Source of the DNA: Phoenix dactylifera
Taxonomy: Eukaryota; Streptophyta; Magnoliopsida; Arecales; Arecaceae
Direction of reading: 5' to 3'
DNA length: 64,000 nucleotides
NCBI RefSeq assembly: GCF_009389715.1
Contig: NW_024067666.1
Span: 1,653,001-1,717,000 of the forward strand
Positions 53,836 through 64,000 of this stretch are shown here, one piece after another. Position 1 is the first letter of the stretch. Each line of letters opens with the position of its first letter. The translations under genes were made by a program, and so were the position numbers. The notes below the pieces were generated by a model that was not told the origin of the DNA, searched no databases, and saw only the letters and a program-made list of their open reading frames with translations.

Positions 53836-54341
53836 GCTCACGACACCAGCACAATTATACTAAGCCCGGTGAATCCCCGTCACGAGCTGACGAGTATTCA
53901 ACCCATTCATTGGAAAGGAATCCGACCCGCCCCGGCAATGTGGGGCTCGGACCCAAAGTTTACTAACTTTGCTAAAAAGTTGAAGTCCCAGTGACCACCT
54001 TAGGGCTTGGTCGAATTCTGGGCTAGGCTCGGAAAGACTCCCCGAGCCCAAATCCCTTAAGCACAAGCGTTGCTATACCACTAGTCGAAGGGCCGAGCAA
54101 TGGAGCTCGGCAAGCCAAACCTAAAACCAAACCCTGTGGCGGGTAAAGCTGAGGCCCTAGAGCCCATATCCTCGGAACCTAAAATGGATCCGAGCAGAAA
54201 AACTCGGACTACAACAGACGAGTTTTCAAAAAATACATATTCATTTCAAAAAAGGCCCGTGGGCTAAGTACAAAAATTCGAGTTTGGCCCTTACAAGTAT
54301 GGGGGGCCATCCCGACTTTACGAAAAATAACAAAAATTACA

Positions 54342-56586
54342 TCAAGTCTCGAGCTCGACTACTTCGGCTCCAGTAGTACCAGGAGTAGCTGGCTCGGCAG
54401 TCGGGGCCTCTTCGGCGGCCTCGGCAGCAGCAGGAGCGACCTCGGAGGCGACCTTGGTGACTTCGGGGATCGCCTCGGCCGCTTCACCCCTCTCGACCCC
54501 TGCTCCCGGTTGGAGCAGGTTCACGTCAAAATCCGGGAGGAGCCGCCGCAATTGATTGCAGAAATTTCGGAAGCCTTGGATTAGCCCGTTCACCCCCTCC
54601 TCTGCTAGGAGGTCGCGGAACTCCTCCGACTCGCGAAAGAGCGCCACCGCGCTCTGAGCTTGCTCCCGAGCCTCGAGCTCCCGAGCCTCGTGGTATGCGG
54701 CCTTCTGCTCGAGGGTTCTTATTTCCCGCTCGAGCTCTGAATGTCGGAGGCGGGCATTCCCCACCTCCTGCTCCCGGGAGGCCAACGCCAGCTCAGCCGC
54801 GGCTAGACGAGCTTCCGCGGCGCGCAGTTCGGACCTTGCCAGGGTATGCGCGCCCTTTTCTTCATCGAGCTCGGCGGTCAGAGCTCGAGTTCTTTCCTCG
54901 GATGCTCCAATTCTTTCTTGGAGCACCTGACGTTCGGCCTCGGAGGCCTGGTACCTCGCCTCGGCGGCCAAGTACCTCGCCTGGGCCTCATCGTAACTAC
55001 GCTGGCACCTCCGGGCCTTCTCCCGGTAGTCGTGGACTATGTGCATCAACATTTCCGTATCGTGTAAATGCTGTAAAAAGAGACAAAAGGAAAAATATAA
55101 GGCGCAACGAGTAAAATTTTTACAAATTACAGATGAAAAATTTTATTTACCCGAATGGCGTTGCAGTGGGCAGCGTCCATGAAAGCATTGTAGCTCATGG
55201 CTTGGATCCTGGCCCGATCGGCCGGGGCAGCGCAACCCGAAAAACCTCGCGCGCCACTCGAGGATTGTCGAGGGCCGAATCGCCCTCGTATACTGCCCAG
55301 ACGGGTGTAAGGGGCACCCGTTCCCCCGAGCCTGATGGGCCCGGAAGGTCAGCATCAGCTGGCCTGGATGGAGCCGACCCCGAGGCCCCCTGGCCGCCCC
55401 CTAGCTCGGAGCTGGAAGGCTGGGGGCGGACAAGCGGCCGATCTGACTGCCGCATCGCCGAAGCGGGGCGCGCGAGCGCGGGACCCGCAGGACTCCTCCC
55501 CTGGTCGGCGACTAGAGCATCCGGCCGACCAGGAACTTGTGCCAAGGGCACAGGGCAGGGGAGCACTGCCGAAGCTCCCCGGGAGCCCGTGCCCCTGGAG
55601 TCCGCGCTCTCCCTCCGACCAACGTCGGGGTGCGCGGGACGAGAAGGGCCCGCGTCGGGGTGCGCGGGGCGAGAAAGGCCCGCGTCAGGATGCGCGGGGC
55701 GAGAAGGACCCCCCTCGGCCACCGTCGTCGCCGAGGTCGCTGGGGTCGCCGAGACCTTCTGTTTCTTTCTCGGCTCGGTGGGCTCGCCCGAGAGCTCGGC
55801 TGCCCTCTTCTGGAAGCGGGCGTAGAGGACTTCGCTTTTCGTCACCATCTTTGCGATGTCTGCAAAGGCAAAAAGGATTAGAACATTAGAACAGTAAGGA
55901 AATAAATACACCTTGTAATTGCTCTTACCGTGGGGACGCGCCGAGCTCAAGCCCACGTTCACCAAAGCGTCCTCACATATGAGGCCGTTCAGTAAGATGC
56001 CGTCCCCGAGGCTGCGGATGGCGTCGAGGATCCCCTGCTCACGTGGAGAAAGTCTGGGGGGTTTGTTGATGGACTTGAGCTGGGCCGGCCCCCACCTGGG
56101 GTCAAACCCCCAGGACCGTTCAGAACCCAGGAAGAAGAATTTCTTCTTCCAGTCATGAATAGATGAGGGGGCACCATGAAAGAGCGGCCGACCCGCCCGA
56201 AGGGCGATATAAAGCCACTCTCCGTCTCCCAGATTCGACTTAAAGATAAAAAGTCGCCGGAAAACGTTGACAGAGGTCGGAATCCCCTGCAGCAAGCACA
56301 GTGACAGGAAACCTATCACTGTCCTCCAGGCATTCGGAGTGAGTTGCGCCGGAACCAACTGGCATACCGTAAGCAACTCATTCACGAAACTGTGAAGAGG
56401 AAACCGGAGGCCGGCCCAGAGCGATTCCAGGTGCACTCCGATCCGGCCTACCGGAGGATCGGTTATCTGATCCCTTCGCCTGGCGGGCTCCAAACGGAAC
56501 CCGTGAAGAGGGAAAAACCACTCTTTGATCATTTCGACCTCCAGGACGCCCATGGTAGACTCGACTTCACTGGGAAGAGCACCCAT
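54342..56586 (-). CDS. Antisense, spliced gene-like unit of element 2 (Transposase_28-like domain plus coiled coil), frame broken
   Basis: Inferred minus-strand exons are 56586-55929, 55859-55151 and 55070-54342. Introns start GTAAGA and GTAAAT and end TTTGCAG and TTTACAG. Exon 1 carries the same domain as element 1 (PAQLTPNAWRTVIGF, HDWKKKFFFLGSE, CEDALVNVGLSSARP). Exon 2 has a 10-residue repeat (GPSRPAHPDA-like, three copies) and a basic KRAAELSGEPTEPRKKQK. Exon 3 is a Glu/Ala/Arg coiled coil beginning HLHDTEMLMHIVHDYREKAR. Intron positions and phases (1, then 0) equal those of element 1. A frame change near 55200-55230 ends the long ORF at GPGSKP; the other frame reads RARIQAMSYNAFMDAAHCNA up to the donor. 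Function is unknown. Confidence 0.7.
55625..55720 (-). repeat. 30-bp coding repeat in exon 2 of the antisense unit
   Basis: Three tandem copies encode SRPAHPDAG-type decapeptides on the minus strand. The plus strand shows the matching CGTCGGGGTGCGCGGGACGA-like repeats. It marks recent slippage in a disordered region. Confidence 0.8.
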
Positions 56587-56730
56587 TGTGAGGGAAGAAA
56601 GGGATTAAGAAAGAAAAAAAGGACGACCTGGGGAAAACGCCGGAGAATAAAACTTCGGACCGAGAGAGGCTGAGAGGAAGAAAGCTAGAAGCAGAAGGCA
56701 ATAGAAAGAGGACAGAGGGCCAGGGGAGAG

Positions 56731-56738
56731 TTTAAATA
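56731..56738 (-). promoter_or_regulatory. TATA-like box for the antisense unit of element 2
   Basis: The minus strand reads TATTTAAA about 150 nt upstream of the antisense ATG, within GGTCTATTTAAACTCTCC. It corresponds to TATTTAAT in element 1. Confidence 0.55.
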
Positions 56739-57083
56739 GACCTCCCCAACGGCCCGGATCAGCGAGAAAAACGCTGTATCCTGTTTAGATGGCGACGCGT
56801 GTCGGTCCAAAAGACAGAACGACGCATTTAATTAGGGCTAGCGCTTCGGACGCCGAAGCGCCCCATCGGATCGTGCGGCCCCATCATGAGCCCATGACGC
56901 GAGGACGCTTCGCAAAAAGTGTCCCAATAATGAGACTTTTCGGAAAAGAAGAGACGCTGCCTATTAAAGGCACCTCAAAGCGCTCGATAATTCAAAACGC
57001 GCAACAAATTAAAATTTTTCGGAATCCGTAATGACCCAACTGAAGCTACTTTCCACGCTCCAGCTGTTAGCCAACTGGAACTC

Positions 57084-57099
57084 GGAAGTCGGGGGGTAG
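57084..57099 (+). other. Polypurine tract of element 2
   Basis: GGAAGTCGGGGGGTAG lies immediately before the 3' LTR and matches element 1 in place and sequence. Confidence 0.85.
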
Positions 57100-58438
57100 T
57101 GTTGGGGGAAAAACCCCAAGTCATACCGCCACGGAGGCGCTCGGCTAGAGAACGCCGACCGGAAAGGCGCTCTAGTGTTGGGGGAAAAACCCCAAGTCAT
57201 ACCGCCACGGAGGCGCTCGGCTAGAGAACGCCGACCGGAAAGGCGCTCGACTAGAGAACGCCGACCGGAAAGGCGCTCGACTAAAGGACGCCGACCAGAG
57301 AGAGCGCCAAGAGGCGCCCAACCAAAATAACCAAGTAGGGATGCCCGGCTAGAAAGAGCCGACCAGAAGACGCCGACCAGAGAAGCGCTCGAACTAGGAA
57401 GCGCCGACCAGAGACAAAAAGCGCCAAATAGAGGCGCTCGGCTAGAAGGTGCTCGCCCAAAGGGCGTCGACCAGAAGTACTAGAAGCAACCCCGCCACAG
57501 GGCGCCCCTCTGGGCGACCAGCTTGGCTCGGCACCCTTGCCGAGCCGATGCCTTAAACTAATACTCCTCCCCGCGTAGCTTTCTCGAAAGGTCCGGCGGC
57601 TATACACGCGACTCTACTACAACCTGCCACTATCTCCAAGCCATCAAGGCATAAGATCTCCGCAGGTATTCGGCACGACCTGCCATTAATGCATGAGACT
57701 CCCTCAAGTCTCCAATGCACTCAGTCATTTAATGAACACGGCCCAAGACGATCTCCGGATCACTGAACCATCAGAGCGTATGGCTCTCCCTGACCGCCGG
57801 TTCATTCGGTAATAAATGCACTTACCATCTACGGACCCCAGGCCCACCACGGCCGGCGGTTCAACCACTCCAACAGGTCCGATCAACCGTGACAACTCCC
57901 TGGTTCCGGTCTGATTCGGTCCCGTTCCCCACTACGCCATTAATGGGCCAAATCGTGCCCAATTATTACAAAACAGGACAAACCTCCTGTCACCTCCCAG
58001 GTAACAAAAATCCTTCTATAAGAGGAAACCTGGGGAGAAAAGGGAGAAAAAAAGGACCCCAACAGAACCCTCCTAGACCGGGGGGGAATAAGAGAAAACA
58101 ACACAGACACAATTGAGGACATCATCCTCTTCATCTTATCCAAATATTCTTGCTGTCTTCTCCATATACTCTCTTCCTTGCTCTCTCCACATATCTGCCC
58201 CCTCTGACTTAAGCATCGGAGGGCCGGCGCCGGGGAGCCCGGCCACCGGCTTTTTGCAGGACTTGCGCCCCCCAGGAGGACGCCACCAGCCGGCGCACCG
58301 TCGACCACCGTTCCTGCGGCGGACTTGCACCCCTTCAGGAGGACGCCACCAGTCGGCGCGCCGCCGACCACCGTCCCTGCAGCGGAGCTCCACCTCCCCC
58401 GGCTTCGCGGCAGCCCCCGGGTCCAATTTCCAGCAACA
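57100..58438 (+). repeat. 3' LTR of element 2 (1339 bp) with a 76-bp terminal duplication
   Basis: It starts TGTTGGGGGAAAAACCCC, with the second copy of the first 76 bp from 57176, and ends TTTCCAGCAACA. TATAAG lies at 58017-58022. Differences from the 5' LTR are mostly transitions. Confidence 0.93.
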
Positions 58439-58443
58439 GATGG

Positions 58444-59200
58444 AATGCTGGATTACATACAATGTGCTCGGGATTGGCTTGAATGTAATAAGAATTTCCA
58501 TTCTTAGTTTTTTTTAAAAAAAAAAATCTTATATGAGAGATTCTCTAATCAAATTTATAAAAGGTATCTATCGTTACTGTCCATATCTGGTGAAGAAAGC
58601 TTACAAAAATCATAATATTATCTATTTCCTTGGATAACTTAACAAAGAAGTACCATGTAAACGCCATTTTTTGAAAATATAAAAAAAAATTATATTTATT
58701 ACAATTTTATACTTATATGAGAAAAATATTTATTATATATTGTAAAGTATATAAAAAGCTCCTCTCGTGCTTTGTTTGTTTCTGAAAAATTCTATAAAAT
58801 ACTAGGAATTGTTTGAAAAAAAAGAAAATTATTTTACTAAGATAATAACATATAGGCTCCATTTGTTCACAAATTCTTTATTTAGCATGTAAACACTCAT
58901 AAAATAATGTTAATATTTATATGCTTAGCCATTATTAAAATTTATTTCTTAATACAATAATGTAATGGGGCTGGTATTAATGTGCCCCTCTATTATCAAA
59001 ATTTATTGCTCAATTTGTACTACACACACACGTACATCACGTCCTCATCCGTATTAGCCATCACTAAAGTTTTTTTTTTTTTTGTCAATATGGAACATAT
59101 CTTAATAAAACCGATATTTTTGTGTTCAACCATCATCAAAGTTGATTCCTGATTTGCAAAAGAAATTTGGTTATTGAAGTTTCTATTTATTATATCCTAA
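58444..59200. other. AT-rich flank, nothing recognised
   Basis: This is pre-insertion target sequence of element 2 continued from 44387. There are several poly(A)/poly(T) runs and no coding signal. Confidence 0.5.
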
Positions 59201-59239
59201 GGCAATTCTTGATTTATCACTTCTATATATTGGATATCC

Positions 59240-59700
59240 TTGAATGGTTGAGAGTTACGGTGACACAAATTGGATTGTCGAGTCTCTAGATCTTAATAAA
59301 CTATCTGTAATTTGTTTCTTCTCTGCAGTGCTACATAGTTTGAGAATCTTTGGGGCAAAGTATCATTTCTTGAAGTGCCATGGAAGTTGAGTTTATTGCT
59401 CTGAATACCATGTATATAGAGGTAGGGTGGATTAAAAAATTTTATATCAAAGTTACTTTTTGTACTAAAACTAGTTCTGATCATATCAATCTATTATAAT
59501 AATAAAGTCGTAATTAAATTGATAGATCAAAAAAGTACCAACCAAAAGATTAACCGGCATATCTAGCTATACTATAAATACATAACACAAAAAAATAATA
59601 TAATTTCATTGGAATATATTGAGTCATAGAAAAAATTGGCAAACCACTTAACCAAGTGTTTAGGAGTGGAGTATTAGAATCATCAAGGAGGATAAGGCTT
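59240..59700 (+). mobile_element. Ty1/copia pol 3' remnant (RNase H and C-terminus)
   Basis: Plus-strand pieces read GYGDTNW-like at about 59260, then SRSTMEVEFIALNTMYIEV-like (diverged) at about 59365-59420, and a tail SLEYIES*KKLANHLTKCL at 59610-59670, matching the order of the copia RNase H and the usual DPLTK-type end. Multiple stops and frameshifts are present. The stretch at 59700-60300 may be its 3' untranslated/LTR part, but ends were not defined. Confidence 0.6.
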
Positions 59701-60900
59701 GAGCCTTCTCTTTGGCAACCAACAGTGGATGCTCAGTATATGTGACTGGAGATTTCATGAAAGATATTCAATATAGTAGGAATGAAATTGATTGAGAAAT
59801 CATGCACGAGCATAATTTTTGAAGAACATCTCCTCTCATCCATATGGCGAGTACTCTTATTAGTGATAAACTAAACCAAAAGGTTGAATAACGCTCTTAA
59901 TAGGTCCAAGATTGCAGGGTATTATATTACAAATACACTTGAAGACTCATTTATATGAGAACAATCATAAACCCCATAACAAAGGGTTTGGGCTAATCTT
60001 GACAAATTGTCATGAAAAATCAAGTTACTAAGCCCGAGATTTTTTAATATGCACTGACCATATTAAGATCCAATCAGTCCATATTATATGTGTGATAGTA
60101 GAAGTTCGAGACAAAGACCTAATTCAAAATCTAACCCGCTATGCTTCTTTCAGGTAAATATAATCAATACTGCATAGGTAAAAGTCCACAAGATACCTCA
60201 TCCATTGCATGGCATATGTGGCCCAGATCTTCTTCTCTATGATTTTAGTAACTTAAGTTTAAACTTTTTTGTGAGGGAATGTTGAAATTGAAATTTGATT
60301 TCTTATATATGCCAACTCTCCGCTGATCACCTGCGCATCGTAACATATGCGTTATGGGTCTTAATGCATAATGTTATCCAAGAACCTCTCTCTCGGGTCT
60401 CGAACAAGACAATCATGAAGCAAATCAAGCCTTGTACTATTATTCCTTTCAATTTTCCACTCAATTTCTTCTTCTTTTTGAATTTTCTAAGCCTTTTCTG
60501 CTCTTTTTCCTGGGTAACTAAAGGAGTTTATTGAGCCATATCTCCACGTAATCGTGCTCATGATAAAAGGCTTCAAGCTAAGTTGGGTTCGTTGTATCTT
60601 ATGGATGATCTCATTGTAGTCCTTCAAAAGGAAGCAAAATTCATTCTTAGGATGGTATCTCTATGCACCCCGTTCTAGCTAGGCATGCATTCCTTCCAAA
60701 TTATTCTTACAATTTATCTTATTTTTAAATTTTAAAATTATTTAAAAATCTTGTTTTATATAAATTCTTAACAATTCCAAGAGATGGCAGCCAACATTTG
60801 CAACAGGTATTCATGCTACCGGAGCTTTCGACGTAGGAGGAGACCAAGTAGACATCCCAACGGCTATTCTAGTCTTGCATGCACTCCCCCAACACAGTTG
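59701..60900. other. Repeat-derived AT-rich sequence, no gene
   Basis: Likely copia 3' region and LTR remains (a TGTTGAAATTGAAATTTG-type LTR start near 60280). An open stretch at 60295-60534 is hydrophobic, with many Phe codons, and unrecognised. I do not call a gene. Confidence 0.35.
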
Positions 60901-61990
60901 GTCATCAAGGTCAGAATATAAGGAATTAAAACAAAACAATTCTGAGAACCAGTTCCACATCAAAACAATACCAAAGTCTGCTATCATTCCACCCAACACC
61001 TGGGACTATGAAATCTAAGAGAGATTTTGTATGGTCATCAGCAACATTTACGTTGAATCTTACTGTTGCTGTCCAAGTGGATGGCTATCAATCCAAGTGG
61101 AGGTGCCATTCTCCATCTTTTAGATAAATTTGTCTTTGCCTAGTTCACTGCTCCAGCATACAGCCCTCCACGCTGGAGAATATGAGGAAAGAGGAGAGTA
61201 GTGATGCCACGATTCTTTTAAACTGTTGGAAACCAAGAGAATTCACACTCACAAATTATTCTATGGAAGAAAAGTGAAGAGGATTTTAGGCACACATGAA
61301 TAACTTGTATTCTACTTATTTTTTCTTAAAAAACAACTAGAGTACATGGATATTTATAGGCATCATTAGATGATCTTTTAACCTTCCTAATTGAATTGGT
61401 AATTACACCATTCATAATCCCAAATAAATCTCAAATAACTCCCTCTAAATAAATTCCTTATAACTCCATGTAACTCCCACATGACTAAAAGCCCAAAAGA
61501 TATGTAACTCCTCACCATATTAATATGCAATTACAAAATAAAACCATAAGTTACTAATATTAAAAAACAAGTTTAATAACCAACATAAACTTACATTTCT
61601 GGATCATGACCGTACTCCAAAGGTTGGAAGTTTGCATTACTAGCCATTCCACCATTTTGCTCAGCAGAGCCCAATGCCAAATAGGAATGGATCAAGTTCG
61701 CCTCTTCCTATCTCGAAGCCATTGAAATCTTGCATCCGAAGCCGCTTAGTTGATAGGAATGCCGAGATACATCCCAAGGGTCTCCGTCTTCTTCATACCC
61801 AGGACATTAATGAGCTCATGAACACTGTGCGGCTCTGTACTGGGGCTGAATAAATTTACGTTTTGACCGGCACCTACAAAAACCATGAAAGCGCCCCCAT
61901 AAGGATGGAGCATCCAGTGGAGTTAGCTTTGGCAAAGAGAAGACGGTCGATGGCGAAGCGAAGTGAAACCATCACTGTTATAGATTTTTT
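60900..61990 (-). mobile_element. LINE reverse-transcriptase remnant, apparently split by a copia-like LTR
   Basis: The minus strand at about 61690-61960 encodes RLLFAKANSTGCSILMGALS, then AGQNVNLFSPSTEPHSVHEL and MYLGIPIN*AASDARFQWLR, a typical LINE RT block. Further along, at about 60930-61060, comes the connector VGWNDSRLWYCFDVELVLRI. Between them, about 61221-61600 looks like an LTR. The element is degenerate. It differs from the LINE at the right edge, since its RT lies downstream of that element's RNase H on the same strand. Confidence 0.5.
61221..61600 (-). mobile_element. Possible solo copia-type LTR
   Basis: The minus strand has CCTATAAATATCC (TATA at 61351-61359 on the plus strand) and ends TTGGTTTCCAACA near 61221, a TG..CA style terminus. 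The other end and a target-site duplication were not resolved. Its position between two LINE pieces suggests an insertion. Confidence 0.4.
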
Positions 61991-62259
61991 TTTTTTAAGT
62001 AATATTTAATACCCATTAGATTCTTCTGCAAATAGAATAGGGCATTTATTCAGAATAAATTATCCTTATTTCTAATGAGACAGAAACGTTTTTTCCCTCT
62101 TCCCGAGGAAAAATGGTGGTGCCACCATCCCTGATGGAGCCTAGAACCTTAGACCGGCTCAAGCTCTGAGGAGAAAGATGTCAATCAGTAGGGAAAAAAA
62201 AAGAAGAAAAAAAACAGGTGCCATGCTTTACGGCTTGGACTCTCTATCTCCTTATACAA

Positions 62260-64000
62260 CTGCTCACACTGTTCTAACATGAATACAATTAATAAAGTCG
62301 AGAGAAAGAAAATGGTGAAAAATGAAGAGGCGACTACAAAATATGTCTAATAAACTTCTCTCGAGTCGTGAGCAGCGAAGGAGGTGACCCACTTTGCAGC
62401 CATATTTGCCTCACGATACACATACGCAGCCTGAAATGAGCTACAATCTCTCGCCATCCTATGGATTTCCTTAAGCAGTGGGTGGCCATCACCCCGGCAA
62501 TTCTTATTCCAAATTCACTCGATCACCGTAGCTGAGTCCCCTTCCAAGAGGAGCCCCTAGAATATGTCTCGCGTAGGTGATGCCCTCCCAAGCTACTCTG
62601 AGCTCCACCCCTATAGCTGTCATGTCAAAGATGCGACGCTCTCGAATAGCAACAAGTTTAAAGTTGTGATCCCTGATCACAAAACTCATACCTCCTCTAT
62701 CTCCACCTACAGACATACTACCATTGAAATTCACCTTGAATTAGCCAGAGGGTGGGGGGTCCCAAGAGACAAGAGTAAATCTGAGTGCTGCAGCAGCGAA
62801 GTGAGAGTTCCAGATGTTCTTAGCCATCCCGATAAAGTCGCCATAGTAGTATTGATGATTTTGGCAACATAAAGAAGAGCTCTATCCACCACGGACCTTG
62901 GGGATGTTCTCCTACCTTCAAAGAAGGGGGCATTTCGGTCCAATTAGATGTGATAGATCGGGTAAGCACAAATAATGCTCCACTTAACAGAACTCGATCT
63001 TCACAAGAAATCCCTTAGATGGCGTAAAGCTCCTCAACTGATCCCACGGACCGCGACATAGGAAATGAAGCTTTCCTCCAAATCTACACTACATAAGGGT
63101 AGTTAAGAAGAGCATAGCTGATGACTCCTCCACGTTGAGGCACTCCTCACACATCGAAGTAGTCCTCATGCCCCTTCTGACCACCACACTCCAGATCAGT
63201 AGACAGCCCCATGCCACCTTCCAGATGAACAAGGCCACAGGAGGATGGATGCGCATCCTCCAAATCCACCCACCATCGATCTATCAGGTTGTCTCCCCTC
63301 TCATTAGTACCTGCAGACCTCTGGCACGTACCTTCACCCTTCTTGTCGAAGTCCAGACCAGTCTATCCGTCGTCTCTCCAATAGGAATCGGAAGTGTCAG
63401 AACCTTCTCAGCCAGCTGCTTCCCGAATGCATTCCGGATCAGCACCTCATTCTATCTATCCACTTCCGAAGTGATTAAATCACTGACTCTACAATCCGCT
63501 AGCCTTGTCGAATCAACCATCGTCAGCACATAATTAAATCATCCAAACATCATCTAACACATTAATGGATTGCTCATCACCGATGGCCTACCTGATCGCA
63601 AAGAGCACTGTCGGAGCACAGACGCAAATCTCCTTCCAAATAAAAAAATAGTGACGCCTGCCTGGAAGTCAGCCGCTACAGTGTGTATACTTGCTCCTCA
63701 TAAGAACGATATCACTTTGAGGCGGTTGGAATGGATGATATCACTTGCCATCCGATCATTTCGAAGATGACAAAAAAAAGTCCAAATTGATAAAGGCGAA
63801 CAGATTCTCATAATCTCATTTGAGTCTGAAGGCCGTTGGTTTCACCCATCAGCTCTCGTGAGCTTTAATAGGTCAAGAAAAATTTACTTTTTTTTCCATC
63901 AATCTCTCTCAAAAATAAGACATTGACACCGATCTTGAATCGATGACGTGAGCTTCTTTCTCTTGTAAGACAGCTGGTTCCGACCGAATTCTCTAATATT
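62260..64000 (-). mobile_element. LINE 3' part (connector, zinc-binding region, RNase H) running off the right edge
   Basis: On the minus strand from the right edge: RT-distal region, then connector CRVSDLITSEVDR*NEVLIRN and LPIPIGETTDRLVW (about 63540-63370), zinc-binding region GWIWRMRIHPPVALFIWKV and MCEECLNVEESSA (about 63270-63100), a DRNAPFFEGRRTSPRSVVDR segment (about 62943-62880), and RNase H with VNFNGSMSVGGDRGG, MSFVIRDHN, VELRVAWEGITYARHI and REANMAAKWV (about 62740-62380). The 3' tail at about 62270 has GTGTGAGCAGTTG, matching the LINE at 40266-41383. Stops and frameshifts mark it as dead. The 3' end is approximate. Confidence 0.7.

Larger units (their letters stand above)
44393..58438 (+). 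mobile_element. Tat-lineage Ty3/gypsy LTR retrotransposon, element 2, near-complete (14.0 kb)
   Basis: LTRs at 44393-45728 and 57100-58438 are flanked by GATGG (44388-44392 and 58439-58443). The order on the plus strand is 5' LTR, primer-binding site, gag-pol (45763-51186), minisatellite arrays (51.4-53.8 kb), an antisense gene-like unit (56586-54342, minus strand), polypurine tract and 3' LTR. The layout is the same as element 1, but LTRs and repeats do not resemble it, so this is a separate Tat family. By eye the LTRs show about 13 substitutions, mostly C/T or G/A, near 1%, so it is older than element 1. Confidence 0.95.

Noticed and set aside
25065..58438. CRISPR array or bacterial mobile island suggested by regular repeats
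   Set aside because: Repeats lie inside LTR retrotransposons, have no unique spacers and no cas-like genes.

Overview
The window is nuclear DNA from a flowering plant, most likely a monocot. The evidence is GC-rich first exons, long transposon-filled introns, plant-only families (a VQ-motif protein and a plant-type BSD protein), and large Tat-lineage Ty3/gypsy elements with an extra RNase H. A palm-like genome is my guess only; nothing here fixes the species. No tRNA, rRNA, CRISPR or bacterial-type operon was seen. All coordinates, splice sites and LTR comparisons were read by eye.

Host genes are sparse. (1) A three-exon BSD-domain gene lies on the minus strand (3550-9511); its exons join in frame to 504 aa, and intron 2 holds a tandem TRIM retrotransposon array. 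(2) A single-exon VQ-motif gene lies on the minus strand (14802-15296) with WRKY-type W-boxes upstream. (3) A small single-exon plant-specific gene of unknown function lies on the plus strand (42042-42476), between two giant retrotransposons. An orphan exon with good splice signals (17276-17465) and captured fragments of a poly(A)-binding protein RRM and a GT47 exostosin-like N-terminus (21.2-21.8 kb) are remnants.

Two near-complete Tat-lineage LTR retrotransposons dominate. Element 1 (25065-38683, minus strand, TSD CCTTC) has LTRs of about 1 kb that are almost identical. Element 2 (44393-58438, plus strand, TSD GATGG) has LTRs of about 1.34 kb with roughly 1% differences. Each has one uninterrupted gag-pro-RT-RH-aRH-INT frame of about 1.8 k residues, then minisatellite arrays, then an antisense spliced gene-like unit (putative gypsy-type Transposase_28-like domain plus coiled coil) with its own TATA-like box, then the polypurine tract. 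The antisense unit keeps the same two intron positions and phases in both elements although protein and repeats have diverged strongly. This is the most interesting system in the window.

The rest is layered transposon debris: a tandem TRIM with three internal segments and four LTRs (4390-5146); a second TRIM (18.1-18.5 kb); a Tourist-like element with terminal inverted repeats that has swallowed two related solo LTRs (18524-20983); a Pack-type inverted-repeat element (20990-22338); copia remnants (24.6-24.9 and 59.2-59.7 kb); and several LINE remnants, one with a clear 13-bp target-site duplication and poly(A) tail (40266-41383).
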